A DNA stretch of 64,000 nucleotides from assembly GCF_001761485.1 (NCBI RefSeq), contig NC_090775.1:124001-188000 (forward strand), written 5' to 3'. Source of the DNA: Yarrowia lipolytica. Taxonomy: Eukaryota; Ascomycota; Dipodascomycetes; Dipodascales. The translations under genes were made by a program, and so were the position numbers. Within the stretch, counting starts at the first letter, position 1. Each line of letters starts with the position of its first letter. The notes under the pieces were generated by a model, which saw only the letters and a program-made list of their open reading frames with translations, was not told the origin of the DNA and did not search any database. This document shows, one piece after another, positions 51,596 to 61,930 of the stretch.

Positions 51596-53197
51596 ATGTC
51601 AGAACTCGAAAAACAAGTCCCCGACTCATATTACAACGACTCGGAGATTCTTGCTACCATTGGATACAAGCCCGAGTTGAAACGCAACTTCTCCACTGTT
51701 CAAGTGTTTGGAATTGCGTTTTCACTCATGGGCCTGATCCCCTCCATAGCCTCAACCATCTCTTTCTCTCTCCAGGCTGGCCCATACGGAATGGTGTGGG
51801 GTTGGTTTACCTGTTCGGTATGCATCATGACAGTCGGACTGGCTCTAGCAGAACTCGGCTCCTCTCTACCAACTTCAGGAGGCCTATACTGGTGGTCGTA
51901 CTATTTTGCTCCTGGGAAGGCAAAACGGCCCCTGAGCTTTCTCGCAGGCTACAGCAGCTTCCTGGGCCTCACTGGAGGCCTCATGTCCATTGATTATGGA
52001 TTTGCTCAAATGCTGGTCAGTATGATCATTGTGGCTACAGACGGCCAGTGGAATCCAAGTGCCTACGTGCTTTACGGCATTTTTGCAGCCTGCGTAGTAT
52101 CTCATGCTTGCGTGGGGTCCATGGGAACCAGACATATGGCTAGGCTACAGACCGTGTGTATCTATGGTAATGTCGCTATCGCTCTAGTTTTAATCATAGC
52201 ACTTCCCATAGGCGCGCGAAACCATCTCAACTCCGCTTCTTACATGTTTGGACAAATTGAAAACACCACCGACGGATGGCCCACCGCCTGGGTCTTCTTT
52301 CTGGGCTGGCTAGCTCCCTCGTGGACCATTGGAGGATTCGACTCGTGTGTTCACATGTCAGAAGAGGCTTCAAATGCTACCAAGGCAGTGCCATTTGGAA
52401 TCATTGCGTCTATCAGTGTAGGCTGGATTCTGGGGTTTGTTGTCGTCATTGTCCTGGTTGCAGTTATGCCCCACGATGTCAAGCCTCTTCTTGAGACAGT
52501 CTATCAGCAACCTTTTGCTCAATTGGTGTATGATACTCTGGGAAAGAAATGGACAATTGGAGTCATGACGGCCATCTTCATCCTACAATGGACTATGGGG
52601 TTGTCCAGTGTCACTTCTGCATCGAGACAAGCCTGGGCTTTTTCAAGAGACGGGGCTCTGCAATTCTCCGACTTCTTTAAAGTGGTCAACCAAAAGTACT
52701 CCAACCCAATCAGATGTGTCTGGGGCAGTGCCCTGTTGGCTCTGTGTATCGGATGTCTGTGTATGATCAACGCGGCGGCTGCTCAGGCGTTGTTTTCGCT
52801 GGCAGCAGGAGGAACTTCTTTGGGATGGCTGATTCCAATTTCTCTGAAGTTGCTGTATGGTAAGAACCGGTTCGTTCCAGGCCCCTTCTATCTCGGAAGA
52901 TTTCCTTCCAAGCTGATTGGGGGCTTTGCCAGCGTCTTTCTGATGTTCAGTCTAGTACTGATCCAGTTCCCACAGACTACTGCCCATCCTACTAAGGATA
53001 CAATGAATTACACCTGTGTCATTGTAGCTGTGGTCTGGGGAGGGTGTTTGATGTACTATTATCTGTTTGCTTACAGATGGTACACTGGTCCGAAAACGAC
53101 GCTGGAGGGGGCAGTTGTTGAGTTTGAAGGAGTAGCAGACGAGCACACTGGAAAGTCTCGTACAAGTAGTAGTAGCGAGAAAGGGATTAGTATTTAA
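51596..53197 (+). CDS. Amino acid/choline (ACT) family permease
   Basis: A 533-residue, 12-segment transporter of the APC superfamily, amino acid/choline transporter group (relatives: Uga4 for GABA, Hnm1 for choline, Bio5). Polar N-terminus MSELEKQVPDSYYNDSEILA, then FSTVQVFGIAFSLMGLIPSI as first helix and the family signature region LALAELGSSLPTSGGLYWWS. SEEASNATKAVPFGI between helices 6 and 7 is another family mark. SSVTSASRQAWAFSRDGALQ is the conserved loop after helix 8. A Ser-rich tail may be phosphorylated. The start at 51596 has a better leader (CCACC) than the ATGs at 51551 and 51563. Substrate cannot be told from sequence; GABA, choline and polyamine transport are all possible. It stands alone, with no related metabolic gene next to it. 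Confidence 0.86.
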   Translation: MSELEKQVPDSYYNDSEILATIGYKPELKRNFSTVQVFGIAFSLMGLIPSIASTISFSLQAGPYGMVWGWFTCSVCIMTVGLALAELGSSLPTSGGLYWWSYYFAPGKAKRPLSFLAGYSSFLGLTGGLMSIDYGFAQMLVSMIIVATDGQWNPSAYVLYGIFAACVVSHACVGSMGTRHMARLQTVCIYGNVAIALVLIIALPIGARNHLNSASYMFGQIENTTDGWPTAWVFFLGWLAPSWTIGGFDSCVHMSEEASNATKAVPFGIIASISVGWILGFVVVIVLVAVMPHDVKPLLETVYQQPFAQLVYDTLGKKWTIGVMTAIFILQWTMGLSSVTSASRQAWAFSRDGALQFSDFFKVVNQKYSNPIRCVWGSALLALCIGCLCMINAAAAQALFSLAAGGTSLGWLIPISLKLLYGKNRFVPGPFYLGRFPSKLIGGFASVFLMFSLVLIQFPQTTAHPTKDTMNYTCVIVAVVWGGCLMYYYLFAYRWYTGPKTTLEGAVVEFEGVADEHTGKSRTSSSSEKGISI

Positions 53198-53573
53198 CTA
53201 TACTCCAAATATTAGTTGAATTAGATATTGTACTGTACTTGAAAAAACACAGACTCCAATGAAGGGGAACTACAATAGGGGGCTCCTCTTGACGTCTTAA
53301 ACATGTATCATGGACGATCAAACGATCCTATTGTAAGCGCTTTGGTTATCTCTGTGCTTTATATAGCTCCCATACATCGCAATCACAACACTTTCTCTTC
53401 GGTGACATATCTAAAACAGGAACAGTTTAAGCTGAGAGGGAGTGTCTGTATCGTGTTGTACTTTAACAAGCGATACGTCATTTTTCCCTTTTTCTAAATC
53501 ACGTCAAATACACACATTCTAAAGTCATCATCTACAGTACAGTTATACGTGCAACACGCCATCTCTCTACCAA
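53198..53573. other. Short intergenic region
   Basis: Between permease and BTB-like gene. A TATATAG element occurs near 53361-53367, about 210 bp before the next ATG. No gene is supported. Confidence 0.4.
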
Positions 53574-54146
53574 ATGGGTCGAAAACTCCACCCCGTCACG
53601 TGCCTCGATTTGGTACAATATCCTCTCCAAGAACGCGAGTTTCTTTTAGTCAGCAAATGCGACCGACAAGCCATGGGTATACAGAACCCACTCCACTTTC
53701 TGCTGAGATGGAAGGTGTTCCAAACGGCCTTTTTTGAAGCCCGAAGTAAGGGACACTCGTTCGTGTTACTTAAGCTACCTCATTCAACTTTGGTGTTCAT
53801 TACTCAGCACTTTTACGACGCGGAGCCAGAGATGGACCACTCGGAAGCTGTTAATTTGATAACCTACTACGAGCATCATAAGATATTTGTGTTGCGTCAA
53901 CTAGCAACTCAGTACCTCGATACGAACCCAATGGACATCCACCAGACAGTAGCCATGTGGCGGTTGGGCTTCAAGGAGAAGAGTGTACGTGCTAAGAACT
54001 ACGCCTCCAGACACATGCGAGAGATACGAGATACTTCCGAAGAGCACGATGCCGCTCTTGGTGAAGCCATGTCTCATCTGGAGGCCCAAGAGTTGCGTTC
54101 CTTGGTGAATGAATTGTGGCTATCCTCTCCAATTGTGGATGACTAG
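53574..54146 (+). CDS. Small protein with degenerate BTB/POZ-like fold
   Basis: A 190-residue soluble protein with no signal peptide or membrane segment. I do not recognise a named gene. The middle, from about residue 52 (FFEARSKGHSFVLLKLPHST) through FITQHFYDAEPEMDHSEAVN and LITYYEHHKIFVLRQLATQY, follows the secondary-structure pattern of the second half of a BTB/POZ domain. The following DIHQTVAMWRLGFKEKSVRAKNYASR resembles the helical region after BTB domains (BACK-like). If so, it could be a small oligomerisation or Cullin-3 adaptor protein. The first strand region of the fold (residues 8-45) is divergent. The ATG at 53574 is the first in frame. The CDS is plausible from length and composition; the fold call is tentative. 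Confidence 0.55.
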   Translation: MGRKLHPVTCLDLVQYPLQEREFLLVSKCDRQAMGIQNPLHFLLRWKVFQTAFFEARSKGHSFVLLKLPHSTLVFITQHFYDAEPEMDHSEAVNLITYYEHHKIFVLRQLATQYLDTNPMDIHQTVAMWRLGFKEKSVRAKNYASRHMREIRDTSEEHDAALGEAMSHLEAQELRSLVNELWLSSPIVDD

Positions 54147-55017
54147 AGGAGACAGGTACTGTACTTGTACTACACAGTATGTTGGTTGCTCAAAGATATT
54201 GGGATGGTACCTTGACCTCTTCACATCGTGGCTACTTGTAACAAATGAAGAAGTGGTGATCCTTTCAGCTACTGTAGCGAGAGATAAAACGGTAAACATG
54301 TGTATGGATCCAAATTATTGAAATGTATTTCTGCTACAATTGATGATACAAAAATTGAGGTGTTGGGGGTGGAATTTGTGGATTCAGGACGCTTTTCCAA
54401 CCTTGCGTAGTTCTGTCACTAAAGTGAACTAAAAATACAACTACACACACTTCACCGGAGTTGCCCAAATTCAACATTCTTAATAATAGTAAATGTAAGA
54501 CAAACATTTTTTGATAAATTATTTTAGTCTTTTTTTTTAAAAACAATTCTGTTGCCCAAATGGACTCTTTTACCAAGCAGTGAGGTTCTTAAAACGTCAG
54601 AATTTTGTTTTTTTCCGAAAAAAACCATCCAGCGGACTTGTGTTCTTAACAAAGTTCAACTATGAAGTCTATGGAGTTAGGTTACAGTAGCGCCAGTAGT
54701 TGTACTGTAGCTACAGTGCTAAGCATGACAAAAAACTAAAAAAATAAAATAAAAAATAAAGGGCGAAGAAGAAACTGAAGTTGGTAACAGAAATGTGATA
54801 GGATAGTCATTTCAGTCGGTCTACAATATCGGTACATACTGTACTGTACTTGTAGTTGGTTACTACAGAAGACATGAGCTGACAAAAGCCGCACCCAAAG
54901 ATGATCTCATGAGAGAATCGTTCAGTTAGCACCATGAGTTCTGATACAGGTTCTCGCACTCGTACTCGTACCGTACCCATAATACATTGTTACAGTGAGG
55001 TATACTAGTAACTTCTT

Positions 55018-55080
55018 TGTCTCTTTCTATACCTTTCTCTCTCTTTCTCTCCCTCTCCCTCGTATCTTACCCTCTTCTCG
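55018..55080. repeat. Long CT-rich (polypyrimidine) tract
   Basis: About 60 bp of nearly uninterrupted C and T, made of TCTCTCTTTC-like pieces. Such tracts are common in strong yeast promoters, but this one is about 600 bp from the nearest start codon. Confidence 0.7.
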
Positions 55081-55596
55081 TATTCCAGTAGCCGCAGCCA
55101 GAGAGGTTATTCGACGACTTTTTGGAGATAACTGGACACCTCAGAGAAGGCTGGAAAAGAGTAGCTAGAGGTCAATGGCTATTGCGTAGAAGATTTAGAA
55201 CGTTTCCTTGACTGATATACGTGCAAATTACCACTCATTTGCCATCAGAAACAACCTCGTCGCGTATAAAATTGCTTCCTATCTATACTGGGGGTTGGGT
55301 CAAACCAAGACTCGTTGATCGATTGATGTAGATCGTACACATGAGTGGATGGTGGTTTCGATGTAGAGTTTCGGAGTTAGGGTAAATGCGACAATCCCAT
55401 TGGACGATTGGGGCGCGAAACAGCTACAAACACAACTTTTGTGACCCATTCGCTGTTCTCAACATGTCGTTTCGTCTCCCTTCTTCCTGCAGCTGCACCC
55501 CACTCCTCATTGGACAGATGACTCAAGACGAGTCAAACGATGACTAGGTTGCATGGTAGCCGAAAGTTTAATGAGTCTTTCGAGTTATATAGCGGG

Positions 55597-55604
55597 TATA
55601 AAAA
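55597..55604 (+). promoter_or_regulatory. TATA box of the TenA-like gene
   Basis: TATAAAAA, 58-65 bp before the ATG, followed by a CT-rich stretch and a CACCATGG start context. Together they suggest a strongly expressed gene. Confidence 0.65.
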
Positions 55605-55661
55605 GTCCCCTTCTCTCCCTTCTCTCTCCAATAAAACCCGTCAAACATCAATCACTTCACC

Positions 55662-56504
55662 ATGGAATGGCCCGATCTTCAAGAACAATTCGACATTGCG
55701 TCCATCAAGGCTCCGTGGGTTGTCAAAGTCGGCCGACGAGAGATTACCGATGAGCAGTTCAACCACTGGCTCTTCTCAGACCATATCTACGTCGGAGGAT
55801 GTGGAGGCTACGTCAGCCGAATGATCACCGAGCTGGAAAAGCTGCAAAAGGACCCAATGTGGACCAAGGTCGAGCCCAAGTACGGCCCTCTCGTCGACGA
55901 GCTCCATACTCTGCTATCCGGCTGCTACGTGGTGGCCCAGAACGAAATGGTCAAGTTTGAGGAGATTGGAGAGAAGCGCCAAATCAAAATGACCGAGCTG
56001 GAGCGTCTGGATCCCGATCCCATTGCCCAGCACGAAAAGTTTCTCGCCAACAGCTCTGGTCGACTCGATCAACTCAAGGCTCTGTCGTCCCATGGCTCCG
56101 AGAAGATCCACCCTCCTGTCTGGGAATACATCAACTTCATGATCGAGTCTTCTCAAAACTCAAAGCTCGACATCCGGACCCTGGTGGCCGGCATGTGGGT
56201 GCTCGAGAAAGTCTACAAGGAGGCCATGTTCTACATTGCTTCTGAGCGGAAGAAGAACATCAACTCACCCAAGGCAGTCCCCGAGACCATCGAGGGTGTG
56301 GGAATCGACTCAATGATCTCATGGTGGGCCAAACCCGACTTTGAACAGTTTGTCGAGAAGCTGGGTGTGCTGGCGAACAAGTTCGATAAGGTGCAGTTTG
56401 ATGGAGAGTCTACAGAGCACTATGAGGAGGTGAGAAAGCAAACCAAGGCTTTTGCCGAGCAGCTTCTCGAGATGGAGAAGAAGTTCTGGCCTGTCCTGGA
56501 GTAG
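55662..56504 (+). CDS. TenA/THI-4-like (haem-oxygenase fold) protein
   Basis: A 280-residue soluble, helical protein. The opening FNHWLFSDHIYVGGCGGYVSRMI matches the second-helix pattern of the TenA/THI-4/PqqC family (F..WL..D..Y...). The C-terminal WVLEKVYKEAMFYIASERKK and ISWWAKPDFEQFVEKLGVLA are in the positions of the family's last helices, where W/Y plus acidic residues line the pocket. Bacterial TenA and the yeast Thi20 C-terminal domain hydrolyse thiamin breakdown pyrimidines, but many fungal relatives have no known substrate. The catalytic Cys of true TenA is not confidently placed, so a thiaminase function should not be assumed. The start at 55662 has a Kozak-like context. The gene converges on NEO1 with 237 bp between them. 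Confidence 0.65.
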   Translation: MEWPDLQEQFDIASIKAPWVVKVGRREITDEQFNHWLFSDHIYVGGCGGYVSRMITELEKLQKDPMWTKVEPKYGPLVDELHTLLSGCYVVAQNEMVKFEEIGEKRQIKMTELERLDPDPIAQHEKFLANSSGRLDQLKALSSHGSEKIHPPVWEYINFMIESSQNSKLDIRTLVAGMWVLEKVYKEAMFYIASERKKNINSPKAVPETIEGVGIDSMISWWAKPDFEQFVEKLGVLANKFDKVQFDGESTEHYEEVRKQTKAFAEQLLEMEKKFWPVLE

Positions 56505-56741
56505 AAAAATGCGTCTGAGTGAATAAATGAGTTGTGTATGACGGTCAACGTTCTATGTACACTTCTGAATCAGTAGTGTATCTTGTATGTATACTATATA
56601 ATAGGAGAGCTCATAATTGAAGCCCCTCTCGTGTGCTTCTACTGTACCATAACTCACACTCACAACCGACAGTAATATTGCGTATATTATTGATCTAACG
56701 TTCCGATACCACTCTCCTCCTAATCTAACATGCACTGTCTA

Positions 56742-59700
56742 TTAAGCATCCTGTACCTTGGCATAACTAGGAGGCTTGAGTTTTGCTTTTATGGCCTTGG
56801 CAGCCCACACGGGGATAAGGGCAGCCGAAAGAATGACAGCCACCTGCCAGTATAAGTCTGGCTTTTGAAAGTATTCGAGGTTGAAGTACTCGCCCAGAAA
56901 CGGAATGGAACCGCAGTATAGCCCGAGAGATACCACCTCGGTAATTACCATGGTCTTGTTCCACTTGATCACCTCCAGAGCCACCATGAACAGCTCGTTG
57001 AGAAGTAGACCCGTGTATGAGACAGCAACCATGGTGGTGAAGAGGGTCTGGTCGAGACCGGTGAACACCTGGGCCAGTCCTTGCACAATGATACCTTGGT
57101 ACAAGGAAATGAGCACCCAGATGAAAAAGGTGCTCCATGAGAGCGACTTACCCTCTGTCAGCTCCTTATACAGCTCCGGGTAGAGCTTGGCCAGGTGCTC
57201 GTCCACATCTTTATCGAGCACCAGCGAAAAGACGGGCATCATGGTGTACACCGTAGCATAGCCTACCATGAGCCATCCTTGATAGAGAGCCAGAGGCTCG
57301 AATCGAGATGACACAGAATACACAGTTTGACACACGGAGATAATGAGTCCTCGGTGAATGACAAACAGCGCCAGTTTGGCCGACCGTTTGTATGAGTTTC
57401 TTCCATGCCAAAGCAACAGCTTGGTGAGATGGCAGAACTGAGTGATGGAAAAGTCAGCTGCCAGACTGGCTTGTCGGCCCTCTTTTCCAACAATACCAAC
57501 TCCCACGTCGGCAGCCTGGATCATGGAAACATCGTTGCCTCCGTCTCCAATACAGAGCACCCGTTTCTTTGTATGCTGTCTGATCAACAAGGCCATATCT
57601 GCTTTCTGCTGAGGATGGCATCGACAAGCAATCACTGCGGGGAGTTTTGTGGCCACAGTAATGAACTCGGTCTGGTAGAGGTTCAGGAACTGCTGTAAGG
57701 ACTCTCCGTCAATCAACAGAGCAGCATCAGTCTTGAACTGCAGGTACTCCAATTGATCCAAAGCAGCCTCGCGGCCCTTGAGTTTTGTGATTGTGTGCAC
57801 ATGCTGGCCACGTGACACAAGTTTGGACGATACGGCCACACATCGAGCCGTCTCAACCTTGTCTCCGGTCAACATCCAGATTTTGATGCCTGCGTTTCGC
57901 AGGAGCTCCAGAGACACCTTTACGTCCTTCTGGAGTCGGTCCTCGACACCAGTCAGACCCAGAAGCTCCAGATCGTGCTCCAGATGCTCCGTGATCACGT
58001 GAGCGATCGCGTGATCTCGTCTATGCATTGCCATCTGCGCCTTCGCATATGCTTCAGAAAAGGCCTCGTACGACTTCTTGGACAGCCGCTTTCGGCCCAC
58101 CACCAGTGTTCGTAGACCCTCGCGAGCCATATTTGCTGTCTCCTCCTCCAGCCAGTCGTTGGTCTGCACAATGCTAGCCATGACGGTATCGGCTCCCTTT
58201 TCAAAAAACCAGTAGTCGTCTCCATCTCGAACAACAATGCCCATTCGTTTCGATTCGGATGTGAATGGGAACACGTTGAGAATCTCGTATTCCCGTAGCT
58301 GGCCGGTAGATTCCAGTTGCAAGACCATAGAGCTTCTGTCTCGACGAACAAGACGAAGGCCGACCTCGGCAGTCCAATTGACAATGGCAATTTCATCGGG
58401 AGATGCAGCCTGATACGTCAGAGTGCCGTCTTCGTAGGAAGGAGTGACAGAATGACAAATGGCCAAAGCTGTGACAATGTCTTTGACTCGGTTTCCGATC
58501 TCTCGTCTTGATCGAGGTCCGGCTTCCCCGCCAGAGTTGACAAAGTCGCGCACTTCGTCCATGGCCTCCCCGGCGTACGAAACAGTGCCCACATGGATCT
58601 TCTTCATCTCCATGTCGTTCTGGGTAAGTGTTCCTGTCTTGTCGGAAAGCACGTACTCGATTCGGCCAAGGTCTTCGGGAATGGTGGATGTTCGCACAAC
58701 AGTGTCTGGAATGGAAGAGTCATGCTCAATCTGGTATGCGTAGACCGACTTGGCCATGTCGAGGTTGACTCGGAGAGAAACAGGGATGATTGTGGAGAAA
58801 AGAATGAGAAAGCGCATCACGTCGACGTACCATTCTTTTCCAAATCCGTGGAGTGCCACAAGAACAAAGGAGAGCAAGAAGACGCAGAAGCAGAGCATTT
58901 TCGACAGAGAGTTGAGCTCGAGTTCAAGCAGACCGGTTTTAGTGCCTGCTCGAGATGTGTTGAGAGCCTGGCGGGTTTCTGCGCCTACGTAAACAACGAT
59001 TCCAACGGCTGTTCCGCTGGCGAGAACCGTGTTGGCCCACATTGTGTTGTCGACTGAGAGACCCATGGAGTCGGTTCCAACAGTGACCTTTCCTTCAAAT
59101 TGGTGGATGGATTTTCGCGGCGGTTCTGCCGTGACTGTCACGAGATCCTTGAGATCGGTTTCCGACAGCTTTTGGGTGATGTGAGGTGCGATTCTTAGTT
59201 TCCAGTCCGTTTCACCGTCGAGTTGATCGGTTCGAATAAAACACTCAGCTGATTCTTCCGACGACTGGAGAAGCACCATGTCTGCGGGGACACGCTGGTC
59301 TTTGTGGATCTGGACGAGCTGGCCGACATGGATGTCACGTGAAGCGACCTGGGTCACCTGATCCAGAACCGTGTAAGTTTCTGAGTTTGATTCATTGTCT
59401 CTTCGTCGTCGCAGGATGTCGTCCCATGCCTCCTTTCCCATCGTTACCGTCAATACAAAGGCCAGGGGAACGACGTAGGACGACAAGTAGCCGATCCGCA
59501 GTGCCGGAATGGCCTGCGACAAAGCAACCAGCAGAAAATAGAGATTGAAGAAAAACTTGAATTGCTCATAGAGAATCTTTGGAATGAATGACCAGGGCGA
59601 GTACTTGGCGTTGGACACGGCGTTGGAGGTGGACAGATCGGGATGTCGCGGGTCGATGACCCGTTCTTCTGCCTCGGCTTCTTGATTGTGACGGTTGCGA

Positions 59701-59807
59701 TGGTCTCGGTGTCCTCGCCGCTCGGTCTGGGGACCGTCGCCAATCAGTGGCACGCTGTCCTCGTCCATGTGTGGCTGTAGATTGGCCAAGGGGATACTTT
59801 CCGACAT
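56742..59807 (-). CDS. NEO1: P4-type ATPase phospholipid flippase Neo1
   Basis: A 1021-residue P4-ATPase most like Neo1/ATP9, flippases of Golgi and endosomal membranes that work without a Cdc50 partner and keep phosphatidylserine and phosphatidylethanolamine in the cytosolic leaflet. In order: a polar N-terminus, first helices near KILYEQFKFFFNLYFLLVAL, the actuator motif LDGETDWKLR (P4-type DGET), and the phosphorylation motif DKTGTLTQ with Asp389. Then come the nucleotide-binding domain, the hinge MLTGDK, GDGGNDVSMIQAADVGVGI, and six C-terminal membrane segments. PISLR is replaced by VPVSLRVNLD in M4, as in the Neo1 group. The ATG at 59807 is the first in frame; about 37 upstream codons are open but lack ATG. 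Complete and intronless. Confidence 0.94.
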   Translation of the reverse strand: MSESIPLANLQPHMDEDSVPLIGDGPQTERRGHRDHRNRHNQEAEAEERVIDPRHPDLSTSNAVSNAKYSPWSFIPKILYEQFKFFFNLYFLLVALSQAIPALRIGYLSSYVVPLAFVLTVTMGKEAWDDILRRRRDNESNSETYTVLDQVTQVASRDIHVGQLVQIHKDQRVPADMVLLQSSEESAECFIRTDQLDGETDWKLRIAPHITQKLSETDLKDLVTVTAEPPRKSIHQFEGKVTVGTDSMGLSVDNTMWANTVLASGTAVGIVVYVGAETRQALNTSRAGTKTGLLELELNSLSKMLCFCVFLLSFVLVALHGFGKEWYVDVMRFLILFSTIIPVSLRVNLDMAKSVYAYQIEHDSSIPDTVVRTSTIPEDLGRIEYVLSDKTGTLTQNDMEMKKIHVGTVSYAGEAMDEVRDFVNSGGEAGPRSRREIGNRVKDIVTALAICHSVTPSYEDGTLTYQAASPDEIAIVNWTAEVGLRLVRRDRSSMVLQLESTGQLREYEILNVFPFTSESKRMGIVVRDGDDYWFFEKGADTVMASIVQTNDWLEEETANMAREGLRTLVVGRKRLSKKSYEAFSEAYAKAQMAMHRRDHAIAHVITEHLEHDLELLGLTGVEDRLQKDVKVSLELLRNAGIKIWMLTGDKVETARCVAVSSKLVSRGQHVHTITKLKGREAALDQLEYLQFKTDAALLIDGESLQQFLNLYQTEFITVATKLPAVIACRCHPQQKADMALLIRQHTKKRVLCIGDGGNDVSMIQAADVGVGIVGKEGRQASLAADFSITQFCHLTKLLLWHGRNSYKRSAKLALFVIHRGLIISVCQTVYSVSSRFEPLALYQGWLMVGYATVYTMMPVFSLVLDKDVDEHLAKLYPELYKELTEGKSLSWSTFFIWVLISLYQGIIVQGLAQVFTGLDQTLFTTMVAVSYTGLLLNELFMVALEVIKWNKTMVITEVVSLGLYCGSIPFLGEYFNLEYFQKPDLYWQVAVILSAALIPVWAAKAIKAKLKPPSYAKVQDA

Positions 59808-60919
59808 ACGGCGGGTGTATTGGTTGGAGAGAAAAGTGACGCCCTTGACGTACACGTGGCGCAGTAGACGGACAGGCTGATGGGGGAGGGAGAGTAGTCG
59901 TCGGTGTGTTCGTTTCACTTTGCACGGTGGGGCACGACTCTCGGGAGGAGGTCGTCTGCACTAGTGGAGGCGTGGTAGGGTCGTCACGTACAGTCGTAGT
60001 GTCTTGTTATGCCTTCTGCGCAGTGCTGTGGTGTTGTGCGGTTGTGCTGTATGTATGTTTTATGCACACTAATTATACCGTCCCTCCCAAAAAAACGGCC
60101 GCTGACAAGATCTGAACTAAGCACCTATAAAGTTGGCATATAGGGGGGTACAGTCAAGACAAGAGACCTGAGAGAGGTTCTAGAGAGAGATATGGAGAGG
60201 GGGGAGGGTGTAGTATGGGTTACGTGACTCCAAGGATTGCTGTGGAGGGTTTTATCTATTAATCCCGTACCTAAAGGGTTTGTTAGAGACACCCGATAAG
60301 TTGCTCTACATGGTTGAATGTAGAGGTGTGAAGGTGACTATGACTAAGAGGCACTCCATTAGTACAGTAGCTACGAAGCAAGGACTGGTGGAAATACACA
60401 CCTGTCTCACGTGATTCTATTAGGTCTTGTGATGTGACTTCGTACAATTAATCAATCTACGAATATCTCGAGGCTATGTTGTGTCTGACTCGAGGGTCAG
60501 GCACGTGTTAGGTACAGGTAAGTGGGACGTGAACTAAGAGTAAACAAAATGACTCACATAGAGACGAAACAAGCTAACTATTGCAGTCAGATGGTCAACT
60601 AATTAGTTTGATGTAAGTTGAAGACCAAGTAAAATACGTACACCGATATCATTCAATGAAGCCATTTTGTAGGTCTAAAAACGTTCAAATACACCAATAT
60701 ATCGTCGAATAACACTTTCTTATCACTACAAACTGTACCCATCGCAGCTAACACCCCTTCTTCTCGCCTAGTGCTACTCACCACTATCTCCACAAGGTTT
60801 GAAATTTGGCGCTGAGCATAAACGACAAGCATGGACTATCGGAGATTCACAACACCGCCAAATACAAGTCCAACTAACACAAAAAGAGTGGAAGCCATCG
60901 GATAAAATCAGCACACATA
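59808..60919. other. Divergent promoter region, NEO1 and MED4
   Basis: 1.1 kb between divergent genes. A 24-codon uORF of MED4 lies at 60831-60905. No other coding frame is supported. Confidence 0.45.
60831..60905 (+). promoter_or_regulatory. Possible 24-codon uORF of MED4
   Basis: ATG at 60831, TAA at 60903-60905 (MDYRRFTTPPNTSP and on), ending 14 bp before the MED4 start. The short gap would make reinitiation inefficient if it is translated. Confidence 0.4.
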
Positions 60920-61930
60920 ATGAACTCAACTCCGGCCAATTCAACGCCTCTACCGCCATTACAACCCTTCACACCAGGCTCCTCGGCTGCAACGCCCGCA
61001 CCAATAGCTCTGACCAGGTCCAAGCCCCGTAGACGGCTGTCGTCGAACGTGGTGGGTGTGTCGGACCGGCGGCGGCTGCTGCAAATGCTTCAAAACGTGG
61101 AGGAAGTGTCTCCAGGTCCCGATAGTGCAAGTGAAGCGGGAGAGTCGCCGTCTATTCGATCTCAAGATGAAGCACATCTGGAACATCTTTCTTCGGCGAG
61201 AATCTGCATGGATGAAGACAAGGAGCTGTTGATTCATCAGGCGCTACCAGCATTTGAAAATACGCTGCTTCGGTTCGTACAGGCGTTGTCCAAGTACGAC
61301 TTTCGACAGGATCTGGCAGAAACCCTGATGGAGACAGAATCGCAGTTTTGTGAGGCCGTGGACGAGCTGGTGGAGCACCAACAGGCGGCACAGACAATCG
61401 CGGCACTGGAACGTGTCAGTGAAGGGTTGGACGACAAGATTCGAGACATGATCCGCAAACTGGCAGAGTGCAGACGAGAGCTGCGAAACTACCAGCCCAA
61501 CAACGAGAACCAGTCGACCTTGTCGTCGGCAGATCTGCTGACATATGCCACGCGAATTGCAAACTTCACCACAGCTCCTCCGTACTTTAGAGAGCGGCCT
61601 GAGCACTCGAAGCTGCCCTGGCCAATTGAAGACGAGATGAGAAAGGGATTGCTGGCTCTTATGGAAGTAGGAAAGGACAAGACGGAGCTCGGAGAGCTGG
61701 CGGACCCGGAGAAGTTCGCACACACCGCTGCAAATGGTGTGGCTCCCAATGGAGCGGCTCCCGTGGCCAACGGAGTAGCTCAGAACCACAACAATGGATA
61801 TGCTATGGAACGACGACTATCGACGGGCTACGGAAGCGATAATGATGGCGATACGAATATGAACGGAAGGAGTGGTTTGGCGGGTCTGGACATCTTTGAC
61901 GATGATGATGATGACGATGACGATGATTAA
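60920..61930 (+). CDS. MED4: Mediator complex subunit 4
   Basis: A 336-residue nuclear protein matching Med4 of the Mediator middle module, which links transcription factors with RNA polymerase II. After a Pro/Thr/Ser-rich start and a basic stretch (RSKPRRRLS), the helical core begins with RRRLLQMLQNVEEVS. It continues with a coiled coil around VDELVEHQQAAQTIAALERVSE and the conserved IRDMIRKLAECRRELRNY. The diagnostic Med4 block follows: ADLLTYATRIANFTTAPPYF then LPWPIEDEMRKGLLALM (about 205-255). The C-terminus is low complexity with an Ala/Asn/Gly-rich stretch, and ends in ten consecutive aspartates encoded by a GAT/GAC repeat. The ATG at 60920 is the first in frame after a possible uORF. 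The gene converges on SEY1. Confidence 0.9.
   Translation: MNSTPANSTPLPPLQPFTPGSSAATPAPIALTRSKPRRRLSSNVVGVSDRRRLLQMLQNVEEVSPGPDSASEAGESPSIRSQDEAHLEHLSSARICMDEDKELLIHQALPAFENTLLRFVQALSKYDFRQDLAETLMETESQFCEAVDELVEHQQAAQTIAALERVSEGLDDKIRDMIRKLAECRRELRNYQPNNENQSTLSSADLLTYATRIANFTTAPPYFRERPEHSKLPWPIEDEMRKGLLALMEVGKDKTELGELADPEKFAHTAANGVAPNGAAPVANGVAQNHNNGYAMERRLSTGYGSDNDGDTNMNGRSGLAGLDIFDDDDDDDDDD

Larger units (their letters stand above)
54147..55661. other. Intergenic 1.5 kb with pyrimidine tract
   Basis: AT-rich with several poly-A/T runs (54480-54780), then a ~60-bp nearly pure CT tract at 55018-55080. A TATA box for the next gene lies at 55597-55604. No gene is supported. Confidence 0.45.

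Noticed and set aside
59808-59918. 37-codon N-terminal extension of NEO1
   Set aside because: The open frame has no ATG; the first ATG at 59807 gives a normal N-terminus.
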